Shown here: positions 53,550 through 62,620 of the stretch, in pieces
Layout: the number at the start of each line of letters is the position of its first letter
How positions within the stretch are numbered: the stretch's first letter is position 1
From: Flavobacterium algicola
Lineage (GTDB): Bacteria > Bacteroidota > Bacteroidia > Flavobacteriales > Flavobacteriaceae
Length of the DNA stretch: 64,000 nt
NCBI RefSeq assembly: GCF_022399565.1
Contig: NZ_JAJTUT010000001.1
Location: forward strand, 1,477,336 to 1,541,335
Direction: 5' to 3'
Notes under the pieces: generated by a model
Database searches by the model: none
Told to the model about the DNA's origin: nothing
Seen by the model: only the letters and a program-made list of their open reading frames with translations
Translations under genes and position numbers: made by a program

Positions 53550-54350
53550 TTAGAATCGATTATCACCATCCAATAAATTACCTAATCCACCAAGGAGACT
53601 TCCTTCGCCGCGACTATCTCCACCTGCTTTGGGTGCAGATGCGATGATGCGGTCTGCAAGTCTAGAGAAAGGCAATGATTGTATGTAAACTGTTCCGGGA
53701 CCACGAAGCGTTGCGTAAAACAAACCTTCGCCTCCAAACACAGAGTTCTTGATTCCGCCAATAAATTCGATATCATAATCTACCTCTTGTGTGAAACCGA
53801 TAATACAGCCAGTATCGACTTTTAGGATTTCACCTGGTCCTAATACTTTTTTGGCCATTGTTCCACCTGAATGTACAAATGCCATTCCGTCTCCTTCAAT
53901 TTTTTGCATGATGAAGCCTTCGCCACCAAAGAGGCCGCGACCCAGTTTTTTTGAAAATTCAATTCCGACTGCTACGCCTTTGGCGGCACATAAAAACGAA
54001 CTCTTTTGGCAAATGAATTTCCCGTTGAACTCAGTCAAATCAATAGGTAGAATTTTACCAGGATAAGGTGATGCAAAAGATACTTTGGCTTTGCCGTTGT
54101 GCTGATTGATGAAAGCTGTCATGAAGAGACTTTCGCCCGTTAATACACGTTTTCCAGCAGAGAGTAATTTTCCGAAAATTCCGGACTGTTGTTCTGATCC
54201 GTCCCCAAAGATGGTTTGCATTTGAATGTTATTGTCCATCATCATAAAACTACCTGCTTCGGCAATGACGATTTCTTGAGGGTCTAATTCGATTTCTACG
54301 TATTGCATTTCTTCGCCGAAGATTTCGTAATCTATTTCATGTGCTGTCAT
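53550..54350 (-). CDS. AIM24/TIGR00266 family protein
   Basis: A 266-residue protein of the TIGR00266 (AIM24) family, a beta-rich fold of unknown function. Typical segments: EMQYVEIELDPQEIVIAEAGSFMMMD near the start, KISFASPYPGKILPIDL-like in the middle (VSFASPYPGKILP), GGEGFIMQKIEGDG, and GLFYATLRGPGTVYIQSLPFSRLADRI near the end. Mainly cytoplasmic; no membrane segment. The Gly-rich tail is normal. Confidence 0.92.
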   Translation of the reverse strand: MTAHEIDYEIFGEEMQYVEIELDPQEIVIAEAGSFMMMDNNIQMQTIFGDGSEQQSGIFGKLLSAGKRVLTGESLFMTAFINQHNGKAKVSFASPYPGKILPIDLTEFNGKFICQKSSFLCAAKGVAVGIEFSKKLGRGLFGGEGFIMQKIEGDGMAFVHSGGTMAKKVLGPGEILKVDTGCIIGFTQEVDYDIEFIGGIKNSVFGGEGLFYATLRGPGTVYIQSLPFSRLADRIIASAPKAGGDSRGEGSLLGGLGNLLDGDNRF

Positions 54351-54540
54351 ACTATTGTTTTTTTTTGCTTTGGTTGAAACCTAACTATCGTTGAATTGTA
54401 TTTACTGTTCTACTTTAAATAATTGGAAATTATTATTTGTATTTCGAACTTAAAAGATATGATTTTTCTGAGAACTGGAAAAGTTTCTTTGGATCGATTT
54501 AACAATTTGATAAAATGAAATTTCGAAATGAGTTGTACAA

Positions 54541-54628
54541 CCTAGCCCTGGTAGTCCCGAAGCTTCGGGAGGCATCCTCTTGTGTAACGCTAGTGCAACA
54601 AGAGATATAGCAGATAACAGGAGGGATG
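54541..54628 (+). repeat. Structured intergenic element E4
   Basis: An 88-base element between divergent AIM24 and the hypothetical gene. A perfect 16-base palindrome tcccgaagcttcggga lies at 54555-54570. The apical helix is ctcttgt / acaagag (54577-54583 and 54598-54604), and a basal stem is cctg / cagg (54547-54550, 54618-54621). Blocks CUAGCC, GGCAUCC and AUAGC(A/G)GA match element E2 in the same order. The rest of this gap (54351-54779) is AT-rich, with only the -7 element listed next. Confidence 0.65.
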
Positions 54629-54748
54629 TTTGTTATGGAAAGCTATTTTTCTGCTCCTAATATACAGTCGGATAAAGGTTAAAATGATCTTATTTAAAAT
54701 TAGTCTTAATTATAATAGAAAAGTTGCAGTGTTTTGAATTAAATTATT

Positions 54749-54756
54749 TAAATTTG
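54749..54756 (+). promoter_or_regulatory. -7 promoter element of the 118-aa hypothetical gene
   Basis: TAAATTTG (perfect TAnnTTTG), 23 bases before the ATG at 54780. A TTG at 54724-54726 is 22 bases upstream, slightly long for a -33 box. Confidence 0.5.
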
Positions 54757-54779
54757 TGGCGTTATAAAAATTTAGTGCA

Positions 54780-55136
54780 ATGTCAGAGTTTAATCAGTTG
54801 AAGAGTAACGTATTATTTGAAACGGCAAACGGTTATAGTTACCAATGTGACTTGACCAATAGTATTTTTATAAACTTTGTAGGTACTACTTCAAGTTACA
54901 AAGTGCAGGACTTTTTAATTTTTCAGAGAAAGGTCAACAGTGTACTGATTTTGGATATGCTATATGACTTGTCAGACCAATCAGATGCTCAATTGATTGA
55001 AAACACAAAAAGAAATTTTTCTAGAACACTTACCATTTGCGAAATCGTGCAACTAAGAGAATTATTAAATGGTACAAAATTTACACTCAACTTACATTCG
55101 CTGCTAAATGTCGTATTAACTCTCGAAGAAGCGTAG
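54780..55136 (+). CDS. Hypothetical protein, 118 aa
   Basis: I do not recognise this protein with certainty. It is a 118-residue cytoplasmic protein without a signal peptide. The two halves are a beta-type N-terminus (LFETANGYSYQCDLTNSIFINFVGT) and a helical C-terminus (TICEIVQLRELLNGTKFTLNLHSLLN). The overall plan recalls small Bacteroidetes DUF proteins such as DUF6686, but I cannot confirm this. The next gene downstream, ferritin, begins 89 bases later. Length, promoter element and lack of overlaps support a real gene. Confidence 0.7.
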   Translation: MSEFNQLKSNVLFETANGYSYQCDLTNSIFINFVGTTSSYKVQDFLIFQRKVNSVLILDMLYDLSDQSDAQLIENTKRNFSRTLTICEIVQLRELLNGTKFTLNLHSLLNVVLTLEEA

Positions 55137-55225
55137 TATATTAATTTAGAACAAATACAAAGTGAATTCTACATTTTCTTCTTGGTTTATTTTTTTGTAA
55201 CTTTACTTATATAAAGAATTGAATT

Positions 55226-55753
55226 ATGAAAGATCTATTAAGAACAAACTCCTCTTTGCAAGAAGGAGTCGAAAATATATTAAACTTGCAATGTAAAATT
55301 GAAAGTGATGCATCTAATAAGTATTTGGCCATGGCTTCATGGTTAGAGCGTAACGGGTTCGAGAATACTGCTGGCTACTTTTATGCTCAAGCGGAAGAAG
55401 AAAGAGAACATTTCCTTAAAATTTTTAAATATATTACCGAAGTAGGAGGTATTGCAATTACACCAACAGTTGGTGAAGTGCAACAAGAATTTGCCTCGTT
55501 TAAATCGGTTTTTGCAATTGCACTTGATAATGAGATTGCAGTTACAAACGCGATCAATAAGGTAATTGCCAAATGTAGATTGGAAAATGATTATGCTACT
55601 GAAGAATTTATGATGTGGTATGTTGCTGAGCAAAGAGAAGAAGAAAAGAATGCCAGAAGAGCATTAGAACTTTTTGAATTGATTGATGAAGACAGTGCTA
55701 CTGGTAAATTTGAACTTGATGTTCAAATCTCAAAAATAGGCTCGGCTGAATAA
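55226..55753 (+). CDS. Ferritin
   Basis: A 175-residue non-haem ferritin that oxidises Fe2+ and stores it as a mineral core. Ferroxidase-site residues are visible: Glu in CKIESDASNKYLAM, the EExxH-type motif in AEEEREHFLKIF, Glu in FAIALDNEIAVTNAINK, and FMMWYVAEQREEEKNARR. It has the four-helix pattern plus a short C-terminal helix. A terminator shared with the convergent ferredoxin gene follows. Regulation by iron is not evident in the sequence. Confidence 0.95.
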   Translation: MKDLLRTNSSLQEGVENILNLQCKIESDASNKYLAMASWLERNGFENTAGYFYAQAEEEREHFLKIFKYITEVGGIAITPTVGEVQQEFASFKSVFAIALDNEIAVTNAINKVIAKCRLENDYATEEFMMWYVAEQREEEKNARRALELFELIDEDSATGKFELDVQISKIGSAE

Positions 55754-55776
55754 TTGTAACCGAGCTCTTAAAAACA

Positions 55777-55819
55777 AAACACCCTTACTATTTTGATTGT
55801 AGTGAGGGTGTTTTTTTTA
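55777..55819. terminator. Bidirectional terminator between ferritin and the [2Fe-2S] gene
   Basis: Stem acacccttacta / tagtgagggtgt with one G-U pair (55779-55790, 55800-55811), an A-run on the left and an eight-base T-run on the right. Confidence 0.88.
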
Positions 55820-55821
55820 TT

Positions 55822-56070
55822 CTATTTTTCGATCAGCTCTTTGCACATAGCTACATCGGCTTTCTCTAACCAAACATTTTCGGGTTGGAAATAAACGATG
55901 GGTGCGCTTTTACAACGATCAGAGCATTCCATTTTAAAAATTTCTATTTTATCATCAGTACCGCTCTCTTTATTGAGCTGCTTAATGTATTTTTTGACCT
56001 CTTTGTGTTTTCCGCATTTGCTGCCGTTGCACATAAAAATAGCTTTTGAGGGAAATGTTATCTTGCTCAT
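55822..56070 (-). CDS. Thioredoxin-like [2Fe-2S] ferredoxin
   Basis: An 82-residue protein with the four-cysteine pattern of the thioredoxin-like [2Fe-2S] ferredoxin fold: C14 and C19 (MCNGSKCGKH) and C49 and C53 (MECSDRCKSAP). It carries electrons or senses redox state. It starts 18 bases after the end of the aminopeptidase P gene on the same strand, so the two may be cotranscribed. Confidence 0.9.
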   Translation of the reverse strand: MSKITFPSKAIFMCNGSKCGKHKEVKKYIKQLNKESGTDDKIEIFKMECSDRCKSAPIVYFQPENVWLEKADVAMCKELIEK

Positions 56071-56088
56071 AATGATTTAGTTTTCTGA

Positions 56089-57381
56089 TTAAGCATTCAT
56101 CAAAGTTTCAATTTCGTCCACTTCAATCGGAATGTTTTTCATTAAGTTAAAAGGTTCTCCAGTTTCTTGAACGACAATATCGTCTTCAATACGAATTCCG
56201 AAACCTTCTGCTGGGATGTAAATTCCGGGTTCAACCGTAAATACCATGTTTGCTTTCATAGGTTCTGTCAAGATACCATAATCATGCGTGTCTAGTCCCA
56301 TGTGATGGGAAGTTCCATGCATGAAGTATTTTTTATATGCGGGCCATTCTGGGTCTTCATTCTGTACATCGGCTTTGTCTAGTAGGCCTAAACCAAGTAG
56401 TTCTGAGGTCATAATTTGTCCTACCTCAATATGATACTGTTTCCAGAGTGTTCCTGGTGTTAACATTTTTGTTGCTTCATTTTTTACACGTAAAACAGCA
56501 TTGTAAACTGCTTTTTGTCTAGGAGAATAACGCCCAGAAACTGGAATAGTTCTCGTTAAGTCACTAGAATAGTTAGCATACTCAGCTGCAGTATCCATTA
56601 AGATTAATTCGCCGTCGTTACAAGCTTTATTGTTTTCGATATAATGCAACACATTGGCGCTATTACCCGAGGCAATTATTGGTGTGTAAGCAAATCCTTT
56701 TGATCTGTTACGTACAAATTCATGAATCATTTCGGCTTCAATTTCGTATTCCATTACGCCAGGTTTTACAAATGGTAAAATGCGTCGGAAAGCTTTGTCG
56801 GTAATATTACATGCCTCTTGTATTAAAGCAATTTCTTCTGGTTCTTTTACTGATCGAATGCGCTGTAGTATAGGGTTGCTCTTTGCTACTGTATGAGCAG
56901 GATATTTGTTTTTCCACCACTTTACAAAACGAGCCTCTCGAGTTTCAGTTTCCACTTCAGCGCGGTAGTGCTCGTTGGTGTTGATATAAATAGTATCAGA
57001 ATAGGTCATTAGCTCGGCTAATACTTTTTCGAAATTCTGCAACCAGTATACCGTTTTGATTCCAGAGGTAGTAAAAGCTTGTTCTTTATTTAATTTGGCA
57101 CCTTCCCAAATGGCAATATGCTCATTGGTTTCTTTTAAAAAAAGCATTTCTCTTTGATTCTCATAAGGTGCATCAGGAAAAAGCAATAAAATGCTTTCTT
57201 CCTGATCTATACCGGATAAATAGAAGATATCGCGGTGTTGTGCAAATGGCAAACTACTGTCGGCGCTTACAGGGTAAATATCGTTTGAATTGAAGATAGC
57301 AACACTGTTGGGCTTCATTTGAGCGATAAATTTGTTGCGATTTTTTACAAATAAATTAGAATCTATAGTATGGTATTTCAT
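56089..57381 (-). CDS. Aminopeptidase P family metallopeptidase (M24B)
   Basis: A 430-residue proline-specific aminopeptidase that removes N-terminal residues before proline. Metal ligands: Asp in LILMDTAAEY, Asp in YSSDLTRTIPV, His in MHGTSHHMGLDTHDYG, Glu in FTVEPGIYIP and Glu in RIEDDIVVQE. An N-terminal domain (about 1-170) with the family's creatinase-like fold precedes the catalytic part. No signal peptide. A -7 element lies 21 bases upstream. Confidence 0.94.
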   Translation of the reverse strand: MKYHTIDSNLFVKNRNKFIAQMKPNSVAIFNSNDIYPVSADSSLPFAQHRDIFYLSGIDQEESILLLFPDAPYENQREMLFLKETNEHIAIWEGAKLNKEQAFTTSGIKTVYWLQNFEKVLAELMTYSDTIYINTNEHYRAEVETETREARFVKWWKNKYPAHTVAKSNPILQRIRSVKEPEEIALIQEACNITDKAFRRILPFVKPGVMEYEIEAEMIHEFVRNRSKGFAYTPIIASGNSANVLHYIENNKACNDGELILMDTAAEYANYSSDLTRTIPVSGRYSPRQKAVYNAVLRVKNEATKMLTPGTLWKQYHIEVGQIMTSELLGLGLLDKADVQNEDPEWPAYKKYFMHGTSHHMGLDTHDYGILTEPMKANMVFTVEPGIYIPAEGFGIRIEDDIVVQETGEPFNLMKNIPIEVDEIETLMNA

Positions 57382-57402
57382 TGTGCTTTATATTTTAGAT
57401 AA

Positions 57403-57410
57403 CAAATTTA
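57403..57410 (-). promoter_or_regulatory. -7 promoter element of the aminopeptidase P gene
   Basis: The minus strand reads TAAATTTG (perfect TAnnTTTG), 21 bases upstream of the start. The gap from 57411 to 57751 shows no gene. Confidence 0.5.
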
Positions 57411-57751
57411 AGCATTTGAAATTATTTGAAGGAAAGAAAAAGCATAAGTTCGATAAAGGATAGTGCTAAAACAAATCTGATAAAGATGAAAAAAAATAAA
57501 TTTACACACAAAATGAGTTGCTTTTGTGTATTTGTGGAATTAAAATTATAAAAGGATAAAATTATAGTATTCTTTTTTTTGCAAACATTTCATTGATTAT
57601 AATTTAATGAAGTTGGGAGATTGTTTTTCGGATTAATATGCTGTTATTTTGTTTATGTATCTGTTTATTAGTTAGTTAATTGATTTGCTAGTATTGTTGG
57701 TGAAATCTATGATTAAACACTTTAAAATGATTATAAATAGTAGCGAAAAGG

Positions 57752-57782
57752 TTGTAGTTGGTGCCTTTTTGCCTTATTTTTG
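57752..57782 (+). promoter_or_regulatory. Promoter of the sdhCAB operon
   Basis: A -33 TTG (57752-57754), 20-base spacer and perfect -7 element TATTTTTG (57775-57782), 31 bases upstream of the sdhC ATG at 57814. The element lies inside the longer alternative sdhC frame and argues against it. Confidence 0.7.
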
Positions 57783-57813
57783 TGTACTTTTTAAATTATA
57801 TTCTATAAATATT

Positions 57814-58479
57814 ATGGCAAAATCTGGATTATTGAAATCGTCAATAGCTAAAAAAGTAGCTATGGCACTTTCAGGACTATTTTTGATGTTGTTTCTAGCA
57901 CAGCATTTTTTTATCAATATGACTTCGGTTTTTAGTGAGTCTGTATTCAATTCTATTTCTCATTTTATGGGGAATAATCCATTGGTTCAGTTTGTTATTC
58001 AACCAATTCTTATTGTAGGAGTGATTTTTCACTTTATTATGGGTTTTGTTTTGAATATTCAAAACAATAATGCAAGACCAATTTCTTATGCAAGCTACAA
58101 TGGAGCTGCAAATGCAAGTTGGGCATCACGTAACATGATTATTTCAGGTTCTGTGATTTTGGCATTTTTAGGACTGCATTTTTATGATTTCTGGGTTCCA
58201 GAGATGGCATATAAATATGTAGAGTTTGGACCTTTGAATGAAACTAGGTATTTCCATGAGTTGGCAGAGAAATTTGAAAGCCCTGTACGTACAGCCTTGT
58301 ACTGCATCTCTTTCGTATTGTTGTCTTTGCATTTACAACACGGATTTAGTTCTTCTTTTCAATCTATAGGAGCGAATAATAAATTCTCAAAAGGGTTACA
58401 AGGTTTCGGATTAGGTTTCGCAATTATTATTCCCCTAGGATTTGTATTTGTTGCTTTATTTCATCATTTCAATCATTAA
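57814..58479 (+). CDS. sdhC: Succinate dehydrogenase cytochrome b subunit
   Basis: The single membrane anchor of a type B (Bacteroidetes) succinate:quinone oxidoreductase. It is 221 residues from the ATG at 57814 (MAKSGLLKSSIAKKVAMALSG); an upstream frame from 57685 was rejected because it passes through the promoter and adds a signal-unlike leader. Five hydrophobic segments are visible, with haem-ligand-type His residues (LAQHFFIN, VIFHFIMGF, LGLHFYDF, LHLQHGF). It is followed after 12 bases by sdhA. Confidence 0.93.
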   Translation: MAKSGLLKSSIAKKVAMALSGLFLMLFLAQHFFINMTSVFSESVFNSISHFMGNNPLVQFVIQPILIVGVIFHFIMGFVLNIQNNNARPISYASYNGAANASWASRNMIISGSVILAFLGLHFYDFWVPEMAYKYVEFGPLNETRYFHELAEKFESPVRTALYCISFVLLSLHLQHGFSSSFQSIGANNKFSKGLQGFGLGFAIIIPLGFVFVALFHHFNH

Positions 58480-58491
58480 TATCCAATTATA

Positions 58492-60492
58492 ATGGCATTA
58501 GATTCAAAAATACCAAATGGCCCAATTGCGGACAAATGGACAAATTATAAAGATCATATTAATTTAGTAAATCCTGCTAACAAACGTAATCTTGATATTA
58601 TCGTTGTTGGTACAGGTTTGGCTGGAGGTTCTGCTGCTGCTACATTGGCAGAGTTAGGATACAACGTTAAAGCATTTTGTTTTCAAGATTCACCACGTCG
58701 TGCGCACTCTATTGCAGCACAAGGGGGAATCAATGCAGCAAAAAATTATAAAGGAGACGGAGATTCTGTTTACAGATTGTTTTACGATACTGTAAAAGGA
58801 GGAGATTACCGTGCTCGTGAGTCAAATGTTCACCGTTTGGCTGAAGTTTCATCAAACATCATTGACCAATGTGTCGCTCAAGGGGTGCCATTGGCTCGTG
58901 AATATGGTGGGCTACTAGACAACCGTTCTTTTGGTGGTGCTCTAGTTTCTCGTACATTTTATGCTCAAGGTCAAACAGGTCAACAATTATTGTTGGGAGC
59001 TTATTCTGCAATGAACCGTCAAATTGGTCGTGGAAAAATAAAAATGCACAACCGTCACGAAATGCTAGATTTAGTAATTGTTGACGGAAAAGCGAGAGGA
59101 ATTATTGCTCGTAACTTGATTACAGGTGAAATCGAAAGACATTCTGCTCACGCAGTTGTAATTGGTTCTGGAGGTTACGGTAACGTTTTCTTCTTGTCTA
59201 CAAATGCAATGGGATCGAATGCTACAGCAGCTTGGAAAATTCACAAAAAAGGAGCGTTCTTCGCAAACCCTTGTTATACACAAATTCACCCAACATGTAT
59301 TCCTGTTTCTGGAGATCATCAGTCAAAATTGACTTTGATGTCAGAATCATTACGTAATGATGGACGTATCTGGGTACCTGCAAAGGCTGAAGATGCAAAA
59401 GCAATTCGTGAAGGTAAAAAGAGTGCTAAAGATTTAGTAGAAGCGGATAGAGATTATTTCTTAGAAAGAAGGTATCCTGCTTTTGGTAACTTGGTACCAC
59501 GTGATGTTGCATCTCGTGCAGCTAAGGAAAGATGTGATGCTGGTTTTGGAGTAAACAAAACAGGTGAAGCAGTTTACCTAGATTTTGCTGCTGCAGTACA
59601 ACGTTACGGAAAAGAACAAGCGCATATTAAAGGACTGGATGAAAGCGATTCGGCTTTGGTAACTAAATTAGGTACTGACGTTGTTCGAAGTAAATACGGG
59701 AACTTGTTCCAAATGTATTATAAAATTGTAGATGAGGATCCTTATACATCACCAATGATGATTTACCCAGCGGTTCACTACACAATGGGTGGTACTTGGG
59801 TTGATTATAATTTGATGACAACTATTCCTGGTTGTTTCTCTATCGGAGAATCAAACTTCTCTGATCACGGTGCAAACCGTTTGGGAGCTTCGGCTTTAAT
59901 GCAAGGTTTGGCTGATGGATATTTTGTACTACCTTATACTATCGGTGCTTATTTGGCTCCAGATATTAAATTGGGTGCTATTCCAACCAATACTCCTGAA
60001 TTTGATGCTGCTGAAAAAGGAGTAAAAGATCAGATCGAAAGGTTTATGAACAACAATGGTACTCAATCTGTTGATTATTTCCATAAGAAATTAGGGAAAA
60101 TCATGTGGGATAAAGTAGGTATGGCTCGTAATGCTAAAGGTTTAACTGAAGCTATAGCTGAGATTTCTGCTTTGAGAGAACAGTTCTATAAAGAAGTGAG
60201 AGTTCCTGGAACTGATAAAGGATTTAATCAAGAACTAGAAAAAGCGACTCGTGTTGCCGATTTCTTGGAATTGGGTGAGTTATTCGCAAAAGATGCACTA
60301 CACCGTAATGAATCTTGTGGAGGTCACTTCCGTGAAGAATATCAAACTGAAGAAGGGGAAGCACTTCGTGACGATGAGAATTTTGCCTACGTTGCTGCTT
60401 GGGAATACAAAGGAAAACCTAGTGATGCCGTTTTACATAAAGAGCCTTTGGTTTTTGAAGCGATTAAACTAGTTCAAAGAAATTACAAATAG
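58492..60492 (+). CDS. sdhA: Succinate dehydrogenase flavoprotein subunit
   Basis: SdhA oxidises succinate to fumarate with covalent FAD; part of complex II in the TCA cycle. It has 666 residues. The dinucleotide fold is [20 protein letters not shown] near residue 34. The FAD-attachment region is [19 protein letters not shown] with His. Active-site segments [11 protein letters not shown] and [11 protein letters not shown] follow, then [20 protein letters not shown]. Typical length for the Bacteroidetes form. Confidence 0.97.
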   Translation: MALDSKIPNGPIADKWTNYKDHINLVNPANKRNLDIIVVGTGLAGGSAAATLAELGYNVKAFCFQDSPRRAHSIAAQGGINAAKNYKGDGDSVYRLFYDTVKGGDYRARESNVHRLAEVSSNIIDQCVAQGVPLAREYGGLLDNRSFGGALVSRTFYAQGQTGQQLLLGAYSAMNRQIGRGKIKMHNRHEMLDLVIVDGKARGIIARNLITGEIERHSAHAVVIGSGGYGNVFFLSTNAMGSNATAAWKIHKKGAFFANPCYTQIHPTCIPVSGDHQSKLTLMSESLRNDGRIWVPAKAEDAKAIREGKKSAKDLVEADRDYFLERRYPAFGNLVPRDVASRAAKERCDAGFGVNKTGEAVYLDFAAAVQRYGKEQAHIKGLDESDSALVTKLGTDVVRSKYGNLFQMYYKIVDEDPYTSPMMIYPAVHYTMGGTWVDYNLMTTIPGCFSIGESNFSDHGANRLGASALMQGLADGYFVLPYTIGAYLAPDIKLGAIPTNTPEFDAAEKGVKDQIERFMNNNGTQSVDYFHKKLGKIMWDKVGMARNAKGLTEAIAEISALREQFYKEVRVPGTDKGFNQELEKATRVADFLELGELFAKDALHRNESCGGHFREEYQTEEGEALRDDENFAYVAAWEYKGKPSDAVLHKEPLVFEAIKLVQRNYK

Positions 60493-60568
60493 CAATTAGT
60501 CAAAAGCCAAAAGTAAATTGTCAATTGACTTTCAACTTTCGACTTTATGATTTTCAAACTAAAACAGT

Positions 60569-61315
60569 ATGAAACTTACATTAAAAATATGGCGTCAAAA
60601 AAACGCCCAAGATAAAGGAGCAATGGTTGATTATAAAATCGACGGAATTGAACCTGACATGTCATTCCTTGAAATGCTTGATGTATTCAATGAACAACAA
60701 ATTAATGCTGGTGGAGATCCAGTAGCTTTCGACCACGATTGTCGCGAAGGAATTTGCGGAATGTGTTCTTTATTTATCAACGGTGAAGCGCACGGACCAG
60801 ACAGAGGTGTAACTACTTGTCAATTGCACATGCGTATGTTTAAGGACGGAGATACAATTACAATCGAACCTTTCCGTTCAGTAGCTTTTCCAGTTGTGAA
60901 AGATTTAGTTGTAAACAGAAGTTCTTTTGATAGAATCCAACATGCTGGAGGATTTATCTCTGTAAACACATCTGGTAACACTATTGATGCTAATACAATT
61001 CCAGTTAATAAAGTAGATGCAGATCACGCTTTTGATGCTGCAACATGTATTGGTTGCGGAGCTTGTGTTGCTAGTTGTAAAAATGGTTCGGCTATGTTGT
61101 TTGTAGGAGCAAAAGTTTCTCAATATGCATTATTGCCTCAAGGTAAAATTGAAGCAACTGAGCGTGTATTAAATATGGTAAAACAAATGGACGAAGAAGG
61201 TTTTGGTAACTGTACCAATACTGGAGCTTGTGAAGTAGAATGTCCAAAAGGTATTTCTTTGGAAAATATTGCTCGCATGAACAGAGAATATTTATCTGCA
61301 AGTATGAAAGGGTAA
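60569..61315 (+). CDS. sdhB: Succinate dehydrogenase iron-sulfur subunit
   Basis: A 248-residue subunit that passes electrons from SdhA to the quinone. [2Fe-2S] ligands are in [13 protein letters not shown] with a later Cys in TTCQLHM. The cysteines of the two further clusters are in [15 protein letters not shown] and in [15 protein letters not shown]. It lies 76 bases after sdhA; that spacer holds a short hairpin-prone AT-rich repeat. The operon ends at a strong terminator. Confidence 0.97.
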   Translation: MKLTLKIWRQKNAQDKGAMVDYKIDGIEPDMSFLEMLDVFNEQQINAGGDPVAFDHDCREGICGMCSLFINGEAHGPDRGVTTCQLHMRMFKDGDTITIEPFRSVAFPVVKDLVVNRSSFDRIQHAGGFISVNTSGNTIDANTIPVNKVDADHAFDAATCIGCGACVASCKNGSAMLFVGAKVSQYALLPQGKIEATERVLNMVKQMDEEGFGNCTNTGACEVECPKGISLENIARMNREYLSASMKG

Positions 61316-61435
61316 TTAATTTATGATTTTTGAATAACGATTTTAGATCGCTGAAGTAAAATAGTAGTGTAATACTATTATTCTATTCGATAGCAAAATC
61401 TGAATTTAAAAATAGATTAGATATAGATTAAACAG

Positions 61436-61469
61436 AAAACGCATTCATTAATTTGAATGCGTTTTTTTT
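61436..61469 (+). terminator. Terminator of sdhCAB
   Basis: Perfect 12-bp stem aaaacgcattca / tgaatgcgtttt (61436-61447, 61454-61465) with a T-run; also able to act for the convergent hydratase gene. Confidence 0.9.
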
Positions 61470-61472
61470 GTT

Positions 61473-62240
61473 TTATTTTTTAAAACCTGATAGTGCTTTT
61501 TTGGTAAAGTCTGAGAGTACTAATCTTCCGGTGATTTTAGCTCTTTCTGTCAATAGTGTTTCCCAATTTTCGGTACCTTCCCATATTACTTTTTTCATTT
61601 CCAATAAAGCATCTGGATTGTACGAAGCTAATTTTTCGAGAAAAGGAAGAATGGTTTCCTCTAATTTACCAATATCTGCTACGACTTCGGCATACAATCC
61701 TTTTTGCTGCGCCCACTGTGCTGTTTTCCATTTATCGGGAGCTAGTGAGAGTTCGGTCACAGCTGTTTTTCCTATTTTGCGACTAACGGCAGGTTCGATC
61801 ACAAAAGGACCAATACCGATCGCAATTTCGGATAATTTTATCGCGCTCGCCTCTGTAGCAAAAACATAATCACAAGCAGCGATAATGCCTACGCCACCAC
61901 CTACGGCCTTGCCTTGTACGCGTCCCACAATGATTTTTGAACACCTTCGCATCGCATTGATCAAATTGGCAAAACCAGAGAAAAAGTGGATTCCTTGCTC
62001 CATATCTTCAACTGCTAAAAGTTCATCAAAGGATGCTCCTGCACAAAAAGCTTTTTCGCCACTACTTTGCAGTAAAATCACAGAGACATCATCATTACGG
62101 CTCAAAGAATCTAATTCAGCTGTTAAGGCATCTAGCAGAGTCCTAGGAAACGAATTGCTTGCAGGATGACCAAAAGTCACAGTTGCTATTTTATTTGTAA
62201 CGGTGCTAGTTAATGTGCCTTCTGAAATTATATGTGCCAT
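61473..62240 (-). CDS. Enoyl-CoA hydratase/isomerase family protein
   Basis: A 255-residue crotonase-fold enzyme. It shows EKAFCAGASFDELLAV (residues about 62-77, oxyanion-hole region) and RVQGKAVGGGVGIIAACDYVFA (about 107-128) with the Gly-rich loop and the ALA/CD signature. The substrate is not clear: fatty acid beta-oxidation, methylglutaconyl-CoA or phenylacetate pathways are all possible. It converges on sdhB; no operon partner. Confidence 0.92.
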   Translation of the reverse strand: MAHIISEGTLTSTVTNKIATVTFGHPASNSFPRTLLDALTAELDSLSRNDDVSVILLQSSGEKAFCAGASFDELLAVEDMEQGIHFFSGFANLINAMRRCSKIIVGRVQGKAVGGGVGIIAACDYVFATEASAIKLSEIAIGIGPFVIEPAVSRKIGKTAVTELSLAPDKWKTAQWAQQKGLYAEVVADIGKLEETILPFLEKLASYNPDALLEMKKVIWEGTENWETLLTERAKITGRLVLSDFTKKALSGFKK

Positions 62241-62325
62241 ACTATTATTGTGTTTGTCGTAAAGTTAAAAATATTAACTGGAAAATAGGCAATAGTATAA
62301 TTTTCTAATATAGAATTGTGGCTGT

Positions 62326-62354
62326 TTGAGTAATCAATTATTATGTTATATTTG
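62326..62354 (+). promoter_or_regulatory. Promoter of tRNA-Ala
   Basis: TTG (62326-62328), 18-base spacer and perfect -7 element TATATTTG (62347-62354), 10 bases before the mature tRNA 5' end. Confidence 0.65.
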
Positions 62355-62364
62355 TCACTGTCTT

Positions 62365-62441
62365 GGGGGATTAGCTCATTTGGCTAGAGTGCTTGCCTGG
62401 CAGGCAAGAGGTGACCGGTTCGAATCCGGTATTCTCCACCA
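62365..62441 (+). tRNA. tRNA-Ala (anticodon GGC)
   Basis: A complete cloverleaf with encoded CCA. The acceptor stem ggggga-t pairs with attctcc; the third pair is G-U, the alanine identity element. The D-stem is gctc / gagt and the anticodon stem cttgc / gcaag. The seven-base loop is ctggcag, with anticodon GGC at 62399-62401 (reads GCC). The T-stem is accgg / ccggt with loop ttcgaat. A terminator follows 8 bases later. Confidence 0.97.
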
Positions 62442-62449
62442 GTAAAACC

Positions 62450-62480
62450 AAGCCTTACAGAGATGTAAGGCTTTTTTATT
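62450..62480 (+). terminator. Terminator of tRNA-Ala
   Basis: Stem aagccttaca / tgtaaggctt (62450-62459, 62464-62473) and a T-run. The sequence between here and 62620 holds nothing else recognisable. Confidence 0.88.
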
Positions 62481-62620
62481 TTTATCTAAGTGTACTTTTA
62501 GAGTGTGCTTTTTGAAAAATCATTTGAAGTAACTCTATTTAGTCAAAGAAGGACTTAAGCCATCAATGTGCCAAATACTTATTAGTAGTTGGCATTCCTG
62601 TTGACCATGTTTATATTAAT

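Noticed and set aside
57685..57813. Longer sdhC start (43 extra residues)
   Set aside because: The extra segment contains a good promoter (TTG-N20-TATTTTTG), and the family starts at MAKSG-type sequences.
60493..60568. Short inverted segments (gtcaaaag..., aaagt) between sdhA and sdhB as a regulatory element
   Set aside because: The similarity is low-complexity AT-rich sequence; too short and imperfect to support a specific function.
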